Shown here: positions 27,501-35,534 of the stretch, piece after piece
Position numbering within the stretch: the stretch's first letter is position 1
Layout of the letters: each line of letters starts with the position of its first letter
NCBI GenBank assembly: GCA_003161435.1
Contig: PMOS01000030.1
Span: 37,949 to 101,948, forward strand
Length of the DNA: 64,000 nucleotides
Direction: 5' to 3'
Source of the DNA: Vulcanimicrobiota bacterium
Lineage (GTDB): Bacteria > Vulcanimicrobiota > Vulcanimicrobiia > Vulcanimicrobiales > Vulcanimicrobiaceae
Made by a program: the position numbers and the translations under genes
The notes under the pieces: model-generated
What the model saw: only the letters and a program-made list of their open reading frames with translations
Told to the model about the DNA's origin: nothing
The model's database searches: none

Positions 27501-27842
27501 GTCCGCGCCCGGGTGGAAGGTGAGCCGCCGCGGTTCTCCGCCGCTCGACGAAACCACGTAGACGTCGACGTTCCCGTCGTAGGTCGCGGTGAATGCAACC
27601 TGCGAGCCGTCCGGCGAGAAGATCGGGAAGGCGGCCTGATGGTAGCCGGTGACCAAGCGATGCGCCTCACCGCCGCGGCGCGGGACCGTCCAGATGTCGC
27701 CGCCGTAGACGAAGGCGATCTCGGTGCGGCTCACCGTCGGGTCGCGCAGCAGCAACGGTGGGTCGGATGCCGCGGCAGCCCGCGCGACCCCGCTCGATAC
27801 CGCCAGCCCGGCCAAGAACGCAAAAACGAACCACCGTCTCAT
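24534..27842 (-). CDS. Exported tricorn-type protease (S41)
   Basis: About 1,100 residues from the ATG at 27842, with a signal peptide (WFVFAFLAGLAVSSGVARA). WD40/TolB-like blades fill the first 600 residues (FSPDGSQVAFTATYDG, WSPDGKSIAYFSDASGEY), forming the tricorn beta-propellers. After a proline-rich linker come the S41 core domain (MYHEAWRLQREFFYDPHFHG with the catalytic His), a PDZ domain near 790-870, and the nucleophile loop NEFAGSGGDAMPWYF. Archaeal tricorn trims proteasome peptides in the cytosol; this one is predicted to be exported, so it probably degrades peptides in the periplasm. It neighbours PBP4 and an M1 aminopeptidase. Confidence 0.92.
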   Translation of the reverse strand: MRRWFVFAFLAGLAVSSGVARAAAASDPPLLLRDPTVSRTEIAFVYGGDIWTVPRRGGEAHRLVTGYHQAAFPIFSPDGSQVAFTATYDGNVDVYVVSSSGGEPRRLTFHPGADVAVGWTPDGKRVLFRSSRASYSDPDQLYTISTAGGNPTELPLTMAETGSYSPDGTHLAYVPNFQWEPFWKGYRGGQTTYVLIANLADSSTVAVPRNGSNDNLPMWVGDRVYFVSDREGPITLFTYDTRSRKVEKLIKNDGFDITEASAGPDAIVYSQFGALHLYDIAAGRSEPVRVTLAADLTAVRPHWENVGLSIQNAAISPNGVRAVFEAHGDILTVPVEQGDVRNITKTPGVEERSPSWSPDGKSIAYFSDASGEYTLHIRDQRGLEPARVISLGSSPTYYYAPVWSPDSKKIAYSDKRLNLWYVDLDHPTPVKVATEPYGDFGPTQFAPDWSPDSRWLAYTSELDNFLHAAFVYSLDGHSAHRVTDGMSDVGNAVFDKNGKYLYFTASTNTALTANGLDMEADGRITSSSVYAAVLRRDLTSPLSPQTADEETKGRADGAPAPESPAPSPAASKPPAAVAAAAKPKFGIDLDGILQRIVALPVEEANYAAIGAGKPGELFLFKAPLAQLDPGPPTFDVELFDLKSRKAKPIVAGTNGAVVAADGDHLLYTMARRWFIVPTSQPVHPGAGALATQTLEVYVEPRKEWAQMYHEAWRLQREFFYDPHFHGLDIAAAEKRFEPYVAGLSSRDDLTFLMREMLSYISVGHMFVKGPPPQTRTITVGLLGADYRVENDRYRISKIYDGENWNPDVQAPLTQPGTNVKVGEYLLAVNGRNVTASQEVYSFFEETAGKQTTIRVGPNADGSGARDVVVVPVRSEARLRNLAWIESNRRKVDQLSGGKLAYVYLPDTGSGGFTNFNRYFFSQIGKQGVVIDERFNHGGQIADYIIDLLGRKPMGVVVSREGKTTIDPPLAIYGPKVMVINEFAGSGGDAMPWYFRKAGLGPLVGVRTWGGLVGIGGYPPLMDGGGVTSPRAGIGGLHGQWEVEGHGIAPDIEVWQDPKLVREGHDPQLEAAVTKAMQLLAAHPVPTFHQPPFPDHHPVLPPP

Positions 27843-27917
27843 GGAGCCTACTTCACCAGCACAGAGCAACGCAGCGGCGTTCGTGCGCTTCGGGGCGCAC
27901 CCTCCTAGAGAATGCGT

Positions 27918-29369
27918 TTAACTGCGGGCCAGCAGATCCAGCATCCGATCGATCCCCATATCGACCTGGCCGTCGTCGGCCCGCCGGTCGTTGACGATGA
28001 TCGCGAAGGCCACGCGCCCGTGGCGCCGGGTCTGCACGTAGCCCGCCAGGGCGTTGACGTTGCGGATGTGCCCGCTCTTGGCGCGCGCACGGCCTAGCGC
28101 GTCGTGCACCCGGCGCCAGCGCACGGTGCCCTCGATCCCGACGCGCGGCAGGGTCGCGACGAAGGCGGCACCGCCGGGCTCGGCCGCCGCGCGCGCCAGC
28201 AGCGTCGCCAGCGTGATCGGCGCGACGCGATCGCTGGCCGCCAAACCGCTGCCGTCGACGATGCGCAAGCCGTCCTGCGGCACCCCGTCTCGGACGAGGA
28301 TCTGGCGCTCGATCCGGCCGCCGCCCGACTCCGTGCCCGAGCCGCGCGTCGCGCCGAGCGCCCGCAACAGCTGTTCCGCGAAATGGTTGTTCGATTCGAG
28401 GAACATCTCGTGCACGATCGCGAGCAGCGGCGGCGAGCGGTGGCGCCAGAGCACGAGCGGCGCCACCGGGGCGACACCGACGCGCACGCCGCCGTCGACG
28501 GCGACGCCGCGGTCACGCAACATGGCGCGCGCGACTTGAGCGGCATAGCGCGGAAGGTCGATCACCGGACGCCAGAACGATTGCTCGTCGGCGACACGGC
28601 CCGCGAACGTGAAGTCGTTGCGGCCCGGGTCACGCTGGATCGTCAGCAGCGTGGTGTACGAGCTGAGCACGCTGCCGAAGACGCGCACCGCGTCCGACGA
28701 CGGCAACACGCGAATCCGCGCCGGCGCTCCCACGGCGGTCGGCACCAGATGAAACTCGACCGTCCCTTGATCGAGCGAGAGCGCGCTGGTGCCGGCGGCG
28801 TATCCGTATTGGAGGTCGTCGGGATCCCAAGCCGAGTTCGTCTCCGGGCCCGAGAACGTGCCTGCGTCCGCGATCAGTGCGCCGCGCACGTCGCGAACGC
28901 CGGCGCGCGCGACCGATCCGGCACCGCCGCGGAGATCGTCGCGGGTGAGCGTCGGATCGCCCGTGCCGACCAGATAGAGGTCGCCGTCGATCCGGCCGTC
29001 CCGCGGATCGGCGATCGACTCGAACGTCGTCGCGAACCGAAACGCGGGCCCCAACGTGGTGAGCGCAGCCGCGCCGACGAGCACCTTGAACGTCGACGCC
29101 GGCGTCAACGGGGATCGCTCCCGGCGAACGAACAGCGGCCTGCCGTCGGAGTCGACGATCGCGACGCCGCTCGTCGCCAGCGCCGACGCGCTCAGCGCGG
29201 AACGCAACCGCGCTTGGAGCGCCCGGACTTCGGGCTCGCTCCAACCGGGAGCGTTGGGGCCGGCGACGATCGGCGTCGGCCCGCTCGCCGGCCGTTCGGG
29301 CGTTCCGTGCGAACACGCCGAGACGGCCGCGAGCGCGAGCGTCGCAGCGGCGAGACGAATGAACGCCAT
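27918..29369 (-). CDS. dacB: D-alanyl-D-alanine carboxypeptidase/endopeptidase (PBP4, S13)
   Basis: About 483 residues from the ATG at 29369, with a lipoprotein-like signal (AVSACSHG). The serine active site shows TPASTFKVL (SxxK), SNNHFAEQLL (SxN) and AKSGHIRNV (KSG in place of KTG). The inserted middle domain of S13 enzymes (about 110-300) is present. PBP4-type enzymes trim peptidoglycan stem peptides and cleave cross-links in the periplasm. The C-terminal GYVQTRRHGRVAFAIIVND matches the family. The longer ORF-track start lies inside the M1 gene and is rejected. Confidence 0.9.
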   Translation of the reverse strand: MAFIRLAAATLALAAVSACSHGTPERPASGPTPIVAGPNAPGWSEPEVRALQARLRSALSASALATSGVAIVDSDGRPLFVRRERSPLTPASTFKVLVGAAALTTLGPAFRFATTFESIADPRDGRIDGDLYLVGTGDPTLTRDDLRGGAGSVARAGVRDVRGALIADAGTFSGPETNSAWDPDDLQYGYAAGTSALSLDQGTVEFHLVPTAVGAPARIRVLPSSDAVRVFGSVLSSYTTLLTIQRDPGRNDFTFAGRVADEQSFWRPVIDLPRYAAQVARAMLRDRGVAVDGGVRVGVAPVAPLVLWRHRSPPLLAIVHEMFLESNNHFAEQLLRALGATRGSGTESGGGRIERQILVRDGVPQDGLRIVDGSGLAASDRVAPITLATLLARAAAEPGGAAFVATLPRVGIEGTVRWRRVHDALGRARAKSGHIRNVNALAGYVQTRRHGRVAFAIIVNDRRADDGQVDMGIDRMLDLLARS

Positions 29370-29387
29370 CACACCATGCCGCCGCCG

Positions 29388-29440
29388 GCTCAGCCCGCGC
29401 TGAGCTCGTCGACGCGGCCTGTGCTGAGCTCGTCGAAGCG
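29388..29440. repeat. REP-like short repeat at the 3' end of the M1 gene
   Basis: Two copies of ctgagctcgtcga, 30 bases apart, the second with gtgctgagctcgtcgaagcg. Read on the other strand the unit resembles the widely dispersed CTTCGACxAGCTCAGxACAGG repeats of many bacterial genomes. It is translated as the protein end DELSTGRVDELSAG. Confidence 0.45.
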
Positions 29441-31930
29441 CTCGCGCAGCGTTTGGGACTCGGCGCGCAACCGGTCGAGCTCTTCGCGCAGCAGCGCCAG
29501 CTCGGCCGGCTTCGTCTGCTCTTCGCGCACCCGAATCGCGGCCTCGGCCGCATCGCGCCGCAAGCGGCCGTCGTCTTCCGCGGCGGCGAGCCGGTCGAGG
29601 GTCGGCAGCAGTCGCGCGTCCCCGAGCTTCTCCGCCGCGATGAAGGCCGAGATGCGCACGAGGTAGGCCGGATCCGTCAGCGCACGTTCGACCGCTTCGA
29701 ACGCGCGCGTCCGCGCCGCGTCGACCAGCGTGCCCAGCTGCGCGATCCCAGCGACCGCGGCCCGCCGCAACGGCTCGGGCCGGTCGGCGCGCAGCGCGTC
29801 TTCCAAGACCGGCAGCGCACGCTCGTCGGCCAGCGCCCCGAGCCCGCGCGCCGCTCCGGCGCCGATCGTCGCGCCCCACGAGGGCGTCGCCAGGCCGGCG
29901 ACGAGTGCATCGAACGCGCGCGGGTCGCGCGTCTTGCCGAGCGCGTGCAGCGCGCTACCCGCGACGAAGTACGACGGATCGTCGCGCAGGTTCAGCAGCG
30001 CCGAGGCCACCTCTTCGTCGCGCCAGTTGCCCAGCGCGTCGGCGACAGCACGCCGTACTTTGGGGTGCGCGTGGCCGGCGTTGCCAAGCAGCGTCGCGCG
30101 TGCCGACGGTGCGCGCGATTTTCCCAGTGCTACCGCAACCTCGACGCCGACGCCCCAGAACGGATCGTGCGCCAGCGCGTGGGCGAGCGCTTCGCGCGCC
30201 ACCCGGTTGCCGTCCTTCGTCAGCGCTTTGGCCGCGCGAATCCTCGCCGGCGGAGACGGATCGCCGCGCAGGCTCGCGACGTGCAGGTCGGTGCCGAGCA
30301 ACGACGTCCATGACGCGAGGATCCAGCCCGACGGATCGACGCGCACCAGCGCGGGCTCGCGTTCGAGCGGGACCGCGAACGTGCGCGACTTCGCGTCGAC
30401 GGTGAGTTGCACACGCGTCTCGCCCGGCAACGCCGCGTCGCCGAAATCGGTGCGGATCGTGTCCGGGAGCTCGCCCGCGAACCCGAGCTCGAGGTCGAAC
30501 ACGTACGCCGGATTCTCGTCGTCGACCGATTGCTTTTGCTCGATGGTGACGCGCGCGATCTTGCGCTCGCGATCCCAAGCGTAGCTGACGTCGAGCTGCG
30601 GATGTCCTCCCCGCTCGACCCACTGCGCGAAGAACCGGCGCGTGTTGCGGCCCGTCTCGGCCTCGATCGCGCGTACGAGATCGATCGTCTCGACGTTGCG
30701 CTGCGCGTTCTCGCTCACGTATCGCCGCAGCGAGCGCTTGAGGCGATTCCACCCCAGCTCGCCGCGCAGCATGTGCAGTACGGCGCCGCCCTTCTCGTAC
30801 AGGTGACGATCGAACAACTCGATCGGATCGCGGAACACGTTGCACACGATCGGCCGCCGGTAGCGCTCGGTATCCTCTTCGACGTAGCGTTGCACGCCGC
30901 CGAAGACGTCGTAGAGGTACTCGTCCCAGCCTTTCTCCGCCTCGAGCCAGACCGATTCGAAGTATGTCGCGAAGCCTTCGTTGAGCCACGCTTGCGCCCA
31001 GTCACGGCAGGTAACCAGGTCCCCGAACCATTGGTGGGCGAGCTCGTGCGAGACGAGAAAGTCCGCGCTGTAGTCGAGGTGCGCGCGCTCGTCGTGCAGC
31101 ACGCGATCGGTCTGAGTGGTCGCGGACGTGTTCTCCATCCCGCCGAAAACGAAGTCGGCCACGGCGATCTGCGAGTAGCGCTCGTACGGATACGGAACGC
31201 CGATCACCCGCTCGAACACGTCGACCATGCGCGGCGTATTGGCGAAGGCCCGCTCACCGTCGGCCTCCCGGCCGGGCAGGGTGTAGTACCAGATCGGCAC
31301 GCGGTCGTGCGGCTGGGCGATCTCGCTGAACGGCCCCGCCACCAAGGTGACCAAGTACGTCGCGTGCGGGATCCGCTGCTCGTAGCGGTAGACGGTTTCA
31401 GCCGGCCCTTCGGTCCGCTCGACGAGCGCCCCGTTGGCGAGCGCGAAGTGGCCCTTCGGCACGACGATGGTGGCGGACGTCGTCTGTTTCCCCGTCGGAT
31501 AGTCGAAGCACGGGAACCAGTACCGTGCATCGGTATCCTGGCTCTGCGTCCAGACGTGCCGCGGCGCGTGGCGGATGAAATACAGCCCGCGGCGCGGGCG
31601 TTCGACGAAATACTCGACCGCGAACTCGAGCTCAGCACCGGTTCGCAGCGGCGGATCGAGCGTGATCTCCAGCGTGTGCGCGGTCGAGCGAAACGGCAGC
31701 GCGCGACCATCGCCTGCCGTGACCGAGCCGACGACCAGATCGACGGCGTCGAGCACCAGCCGGTCGACGAAATCTTCGACGCCGCGGACCATCGTCGTGC
31801 ACACGCCGTCGAGCCGTTCGCGCTCGATATCCGGCCGCAGTCGCAGATCGATGTGCACGACGTCGACCGTCTTGTCGGGTCCGTATTGCGGCCGCGCTCC
31901 GGGCAGCGCAAAGGCACGATGATCGCTCAA
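29390..31930 (-). CDS. M1 zinc aminopeptidase with C-terminal HEAT repeats
   Basis: 846 residues, no signal peptide. The exopeptidase motif GGMENTSAT (GxMEN) is followed by the zinc site HELAHQWFGD and NEGFATYFESVW (HExxH-18-E), with the transition-state tyrosine near LYEKGGAVL. After the catalytic and beta-sandwich domains, residues about 560-800 are alanine-rich HEAT-like repeats (RRAVADALGNWRDEEVASALLNLRDD), then a coiled coil and a tail coded by a REP-like repeat. M1 enzymes cut single residues from peptide N-termini and include the tricorn-interacting factors F2/F3. The HEAT repeats replace the usual ERAP1-like C-terminal domain. Confidence 0.9.
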   Translation of the reverse strand: MSDHRAFALPGARPQYGPDKTVDVVHIDLRLRPDIERERLDGVCTTMVRGVEDFVDRLVLDAVDLVVGSVTAGDGRALPFRSTAHTLEITLDPPLRTGAELEFAVEYFVERPRRGLYFIRHAPRHVWTQSQDTDARYWFPCFDYPTGKQTTSATIVVPKGHFALANGALVERTEGPAETVYRYEQRIPHATYLVTLVAGPFSEIAQPHDRVPIWYYTLPGREADGERAFANTPRMVDVFERVIGVPYPYERYSQIAVADFVFGGMENTSATTQTDRVLHDERAHLDYSADFLVSHELAHQWFGDLVTCRDWAQAWLNEGFATYFESVWLEAEKGWDEYLYDVFGGVQRYVEEDTERYRRPIVCNVFRDPIELFDRHLYEKGGAVLHMLRGELGWNRLKRSLRRYVSENAQRNVETIDLVRAIEAETGRNTRRFFAQWVERGGHPQLDVSYAWDRERKIARVTIEQKQSVDDENPAYVFDLELGFAGELPDTIRTDFGDAALPGETRVQLTVDAKSRTFAVPLEREPALVRVDPSGWILASWTSLLGTDLHVASLRGDPSPPARIRAAKALTKDGNRVAREALAHALAHDPFWGVGVEVAVALGKSRAPSARATLLGNAGHAHPKVRRAVADALGNWRDEEVASALLNLRDDPSYFVAGSALHALGKTRDPRAFDALVAGLATPSWGATIGAGAARGLGALADERALPVLEDALRADRPEPLRRAAVAGIAQLGTLVDAARTRAFEAVERALTDPAYLVRISAFIAAEKLGDARLLPTLDRLAAAEDDGRLRRDAAEAAIRVREEQTKPAELALLREELDRLRAESQTLRERFDELSTGRVDELSAG

Positions 31931-31960
31931 ATATCGTCTCCGTCTATATTGATGGGCACG

Positions 31961-33484
31961 CTACATCGTCGCCGGGCGGGGTACGCTCGTGTCTTCCCAG
32001 CGCAAAATCCGGATCGCGTCCGGTCGCGGATCGTCACACCAGGTGAGGAAATACGTGCGGGCCGGCACCGAGTGTCCGGTTGGATCGGTGTACGAATACT
32101 CGAGATCCGGACCCGCTTTGACTTCACCGCACGCCATGTGCAGCCGGCGATCGAAGTCGCTGCGGCCGGGATAGGTCTTCGGTTGCCCCGGGATCGGCAC
32201 CAGCGCCTCCTTGTCGACGAACAGGATCCGGCGCGGGTGCATCTCGGCGTCGTACCAGTGTCGCGCCTCCTGCCCTTGGTGCGCGTAGCCGATGACGACC
32301 GGCGGTATCCCCGCGTCGTAGTCCATCTGCGAAGAGAAGCCGTATCCGTCGGTGACGACGACGGCGTCGTTGGCATCGGCCATGCGGCGCACGTCTTGCG
32401 CCAGCGGCCAGTAGGTGAAGATCTCGAACGGACCGTCGTTGCGCAGACTGGACCCGGTCGCGCGAAACTGCTCGTAGAGCGGCCCAGGGAAGGCGGCGGC
32501 TAGGAACAGGAACGGGATCAGCACGGCGGCCGGGACGGCACCGGCCGTCGCCCACAGCACGCGCGCGCGGTGCGAGAGCGACTCGAACGCAACGCCCATC
32601 CCGACGCACAACGAGACGTACGGCCCGAAGAACCAGTGCAGCTCGATGCGCTCGTGGAAGTTGAGCAGGATCAGCAGCGCGCTCAACGGGATCGAGGTCC
32701 ACGCGATGAGCGCGCTGCGCGGACGAACGAGGACCAGAAGAGCGGCGATCCACAGTCCGGGCGAGTAGGCAAAGGCGTTGGCCGCGAGATAGAAGAGCGG
32801 CCGCAGCGCCGACGGTTGCGCTTGGTGGCGCTGCTGGAACGCGAACACGAAGGTGATCCAGTCGTGAGTCGCGTTCCACGCGACGAACGGCGCGTACAGG
32901 ATCGCCGCGACCGCAAAGGAGAGCCCGAGGCCCTCGCGCCACAAACCGCGTCGCGCTGGCGCAAGCCCCCAGGCCACGATCCCGGCCACCAGCGCGTAGG
33001 CGAACATCTTCGAGAGCAGCGTGAACGCGATCGCGACGCCGAGTAACAGGTAGTCGCGGCGGTGATGTGTCTGCGACGCGCGCACGGTGAGGTACAGACA
33101 CAAGGCCCAGCCGGCCATCAGCGGCCCGTCGGGCGTCGCGATGACGAACCCGACCGAAAGCATCGGCGTGAGCGTCATGGCCAGCGCGGTCACCATTCCC
33201 GCGCGCTCGTCGCCCGTCAACCGCTGTGCCGTCGCGGCAGCCGCCAACGTCGCGACGACCCCGCAGCCCAGAAAGCCGAGCCGGATCCAGAGCGGGTTCG
33301 CGGTCACCCAATCGAACGGAAAGATCAGATACGCGACCATCGGGGGATGGTCCGCGTAACCGAGCGCGATGTGTTTAGCCCATTCCCAATAGTAGGCCTC
33401 ATCCCCGGTGAGCGGCACCTTCCATGCCGCGAGGCCACGCGCGAGCGTGACGAACGCGACGATGATCCAGGTCGCGTACTTCAT
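31961..33484 (-). CDS. ArnT/GT39-like membrane glycosyltransferase
   Basis: About 507 residues from the ATG at 33484. Around ten transmembrane helices follow an early DEAYYWEWAKH segment, the acidic first-loop motif of GT-C (PMT/ArnT, GT83/39) enzymes that use polyprenyl-phosphate sugars; GYADHPPMVAYLI is also typical. The soluble C-terminal 130 residues lie outside the membrane. Such enzymes add sugars to lipid A, proteins or wall polymers from the periplasmic side. It overlaps the SDR gene by four bases, so both are co-translated. Confidence 0.85.
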   Translation of the reverse strand: MKYATWIIVAFVTLARGLAAWKVPLTGDEAYYWEWAKHIALGYADHPPMVAYLIFPFDWVTANPLWIRLGFLGCGVVATLAAAATAQRLTGDERAGMVTALAMTLTPMLSVGFVIATPDGPLMAGWALCLYLTVRASQTHHRRDYLLLGVAIAFTLLSKMFAYALVAGIVAWGLAPARRGLWREGLGLSFAVAAILYAPFVAWNATHDWITFVFAFQQRHQAQPSALRPLFYLAANAFAYSPGLWIAALLVLVRPRSALIAWTSIPLSALLILLNFHERIELHWFFGPYVSLCVGMGVAFESLSHRARVLWATAGAVPAAVLIPFLFLAAAFPGPLYEQFRATGSSLRNDGPFEIFTYWPLAQDVRRMADANDAVVVTDGYGFSSQMDYDAGIPPVVIGYAHQGQEARHWYDAEMHPRRILFVDKEALVPIPGQPKTYPGRSDFDRRLHMACGEVKAGPDLEYSYTDPTGHSVPARTYFLTWCDDPRPDAIRILRWEDTSVPRPATM

Positions 33485-34248
33485 TCGTGCGGTTCCGTCA
33501 GCCCGCCGTTCACGCCGAGCACCATCCCGTTCAAGAAGCCGTTGTCTTCGGCCGTTGCAAAGAGCACGGCCGCAGCGACGTCTTCCCACGAGCCTGCGTG
33601 TCCGGTCGGATTGTTGGCTGCGCGCGACGCGGCCGCGGCGCGGTCCGACGTCTTGTCGCGAATGTCACCGGGCTCGATCACGTTGACGCTGATGCCGTTC
33701 GCGGCTTCCTCGAGCGCCAGCGCACGGGCGAACGTCACGACCCCAGCCTTCGCCGCGCCGTACAACGCCATCCCGCGCGCCGGCTGGGTGACCGACGACC
33801 CGTTCATCCCGAAGTACACGATGCGGCCGTCGCGCCGGTTGCGCATCCCGGGCAGGACGGCGAAGGCGAGCGCGACCGCGGACCCGAGGTTGCCGTCGAG
33901 CATCGCGGCGTAATCGTCGAACGTGCAGCGCTCGAAGAGCTTCACGACGATCGGGCCGACGGCATGGACGAGCACGTCGACCGGACCGCGAGCAGCCTCG
34001 ATCGCGCGGACGACCTCGGCGGCGGCCTCGGGGCGCGCCAAGTCCGCCGGTATCGCGAGCGCCTCGGGATCGTAGGGGCGCAGGGCGGCGAGCGTCACGT
34101 CGGGCGGCGTCCCGCCGGGGCGGTAGGTGAACGCGACGCGGTCGCCGCGCTGAGCGAGCCGCAGCGCGACGCCCCGCGCCAGCCCGGCCGCGGCCCCGGT
34201 CACCAGGGCGAGACGAGGAGAACGTCGCCCGTCGATCTGCGCAGCCAC
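33481..34248 (-). CDS. Short-chain dehydrogenase/reductase
   Basis: About 255 residues from the GTG at 34248; the upstream extension in the ORF track is basic, unstructured and overlaps the next gene. The NAD(P) motif TGAAAGLARG, a catalytic Ser region (YFGMNGSSVTQP) and YGAAK (YxxxK) are present, with EPGDI after the active site as in FabG-like reductases. FabG-type members reduce 3-oxoacyl groups, but substrate specificity is open. The ArnT-like gene downstream overlaps it. Confidence 0.88.
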   Translation of the reverse strand: MAAQIDGRRSPRLALVTGAAAGLARGVALRLAQRGDRVAFTYRPGGTPPDVTLAALRPYDPEALAIPADLARPEAAAEVVRAIEAARGPVDVLVHAVGPIVVKLFERCTFDDYAAMLDGNLGSAVALAFAVLPGMRNRRDGRIVYFGMNGSSVTQPARGMALYGAAKAGVVTFARALALEEAANGISVNVIEPGDIRDKTSDRAAAASRAANNPTGHAGSWEDVAAAVLFATAEDNGFLNGMVLGVNGGLTEPHE

Positions 34249-34315
34249 GGCAAGTCGGTGAGACGCCACACCTTCATCGGCCTGCCGCGGCCGCGCTATC
34301 GGTCGAGAACGAGCG

Positions 34316-35443
34316 TCAGCGGATGCTGAGCCGCTCCCGGAACGGCGGGGTCGTCGCCCCGGTCCGCGGGTCATCGGCGTTGATCGCCAGGACCAACTGG
34401 CTGCCGCCCGGCGCATCGATGCTCACCTGGGTGGTGAAGTAGCCGCTGCCGTCGGCGGTCAGGCTGTAGCTTGCGCTATTCGTTCCGCCGCCGCCGAGCA
34501 AAGCGCCGACGAGCCCGCCGACCGTCCCGGGGCTGCCCGACACGCCCACCTGGACGGTGACGTGCGCGCCGGGGATCGTGCGTCCGGAGACGACGAACTG
34601 GTTACCGACCGTCGTCCCGTCGCGCGGCCGGACCTCGCCGATGGCGTCGACCATCGCCGCCGAAGTTCCCGACGTGAACGACCAGACACGGACGAACGGT
34701 TGACCGTTGTTGTCCGTCCCCGAGACGCGGACGCGATGAACGCCCGGACGCAACGGCGAGCGGGGAACGTAGGTGAACCCGCGCGGCGAGCGCGTCGAGT
34801 CGTTGGTGACCTCGAGCTGGTCGAGCGAGATGCGAATGGTGTTCGGGTCGACCTCGCCGCCCCCGAACACCGCCTCGATCAGCGGCCGGTTCGATGCGGC
34901 GGTGCTGCCGCGCGCCGGCCGTTCGTTCACGAGGGTGATCGAGCCACTATCACCGTTCGGGGCGGGCTGCGGCGTGATGACTTGATTCGGCGGCATGGCG
35001 TTTCCGCCGCCGCCGCCGTTCGTGTTGATCGCGACGATGTTGTTGGTGCCGTCGTAGTTCACCGATGCACCGAGCGCCTGCGATACGAAGCGAAGCGGGA
35101 CGTAGGTCGACGCGCCGATGATGAACGGAGCGACGTCGACGGTCTGCGGCTGCCCGTCGACGACGGCTTGCTGCGAACCGATCTTCAGCGACACGGTGTG
35201 CCCACGGCCGGTGGCGTTGATCGTGCCGTTATCGTACACGACCGTCGCACCGAGCTGTTCGAACACCCCGCGCAGCGGAACGAAGACGCGGCCCGAGCGC
35301 TCGGTCGGCGCCGGATTGAGGTTCGCCGGCTGACCGTTCACCGTGACGCTCACCGGACCCGCGCCCAGCGCGGGGAAGGCAAGCGTCGTCAAGAGAGCGA
35401 TCGCGCCGAGTGCGGAGAGGCGTCGCGAGATGGAAGAGTGCAT
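34316..35443 (-). CDS. Exported protein with copper amine oxidase N-terminal-like domain and Ig-like repeats
   Basis: 375 residues with a signal peptide (ALLTTLAFPALGAG). Residues about 30-145 contain two copies of the copper amine oxidase N-terminal domain fold (RVFVPLRGVFEQLGATVVYD and STYVPLRFVSQALGASVNYD), used in many bacteria as a wall- or surface-binding module and not a catalytic one. A Gly/Asn/Pro linker follows, then two Ig-like beta domains (PLRPGVHRVRVSGTD; PGAHVTVQVGVSG). It is probably a periplasmic or surface structural protein; the ligand is unknown. Confidence 0.85.
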   Translation of the reverse strand: MHSSISRRLSALGAIALLTTLAFPALGAGPVSVTVNGQPANLNPAPTERSGRVFVPLRGVFEQLGATVVYDNGTINATGRGHTVSLKIGSQQAVVDGQPQTVDVAPFIIGASTYVPLRFVSQALGASVNYDGTNNIVAINTNGGGGGNAMPPNQVITPQPAPNGDSGSITLVNERPARGSTAASNRPLIEAVFGGGEVDPNTIRISLDQLEVTNDSTRSPRGFTYVPRSPLRPGVHRVRVSGTDNNGQPFVRVWSFTSGTSAAMVDAIGEVRPRDGTTVGNQFVVSGRTIPGAHVTVQVGVSGSPGTVGGLVGALLGGGGTNSASYSLTADGSGYFTTQVSIDAPGGSQLVLAINADDPRTGATTPPFRERLSIR

Positions 35444-35534
35444 CGAGTATGGGAACCTCCGAGCGCGTAGTAGACGGAAGTCCCCTTACCCAATCGTACG
35501 TTTTTGCAATATCGGCGGCGAAACCAGTAAGCGG

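Noticed and set aside
29370-29879. Upstream extension of the PBP4 ORF
   Set aside because: It lies inside the M1 gene in another frame; the lipoprotein-like signal peptide fixes the start at 29369.
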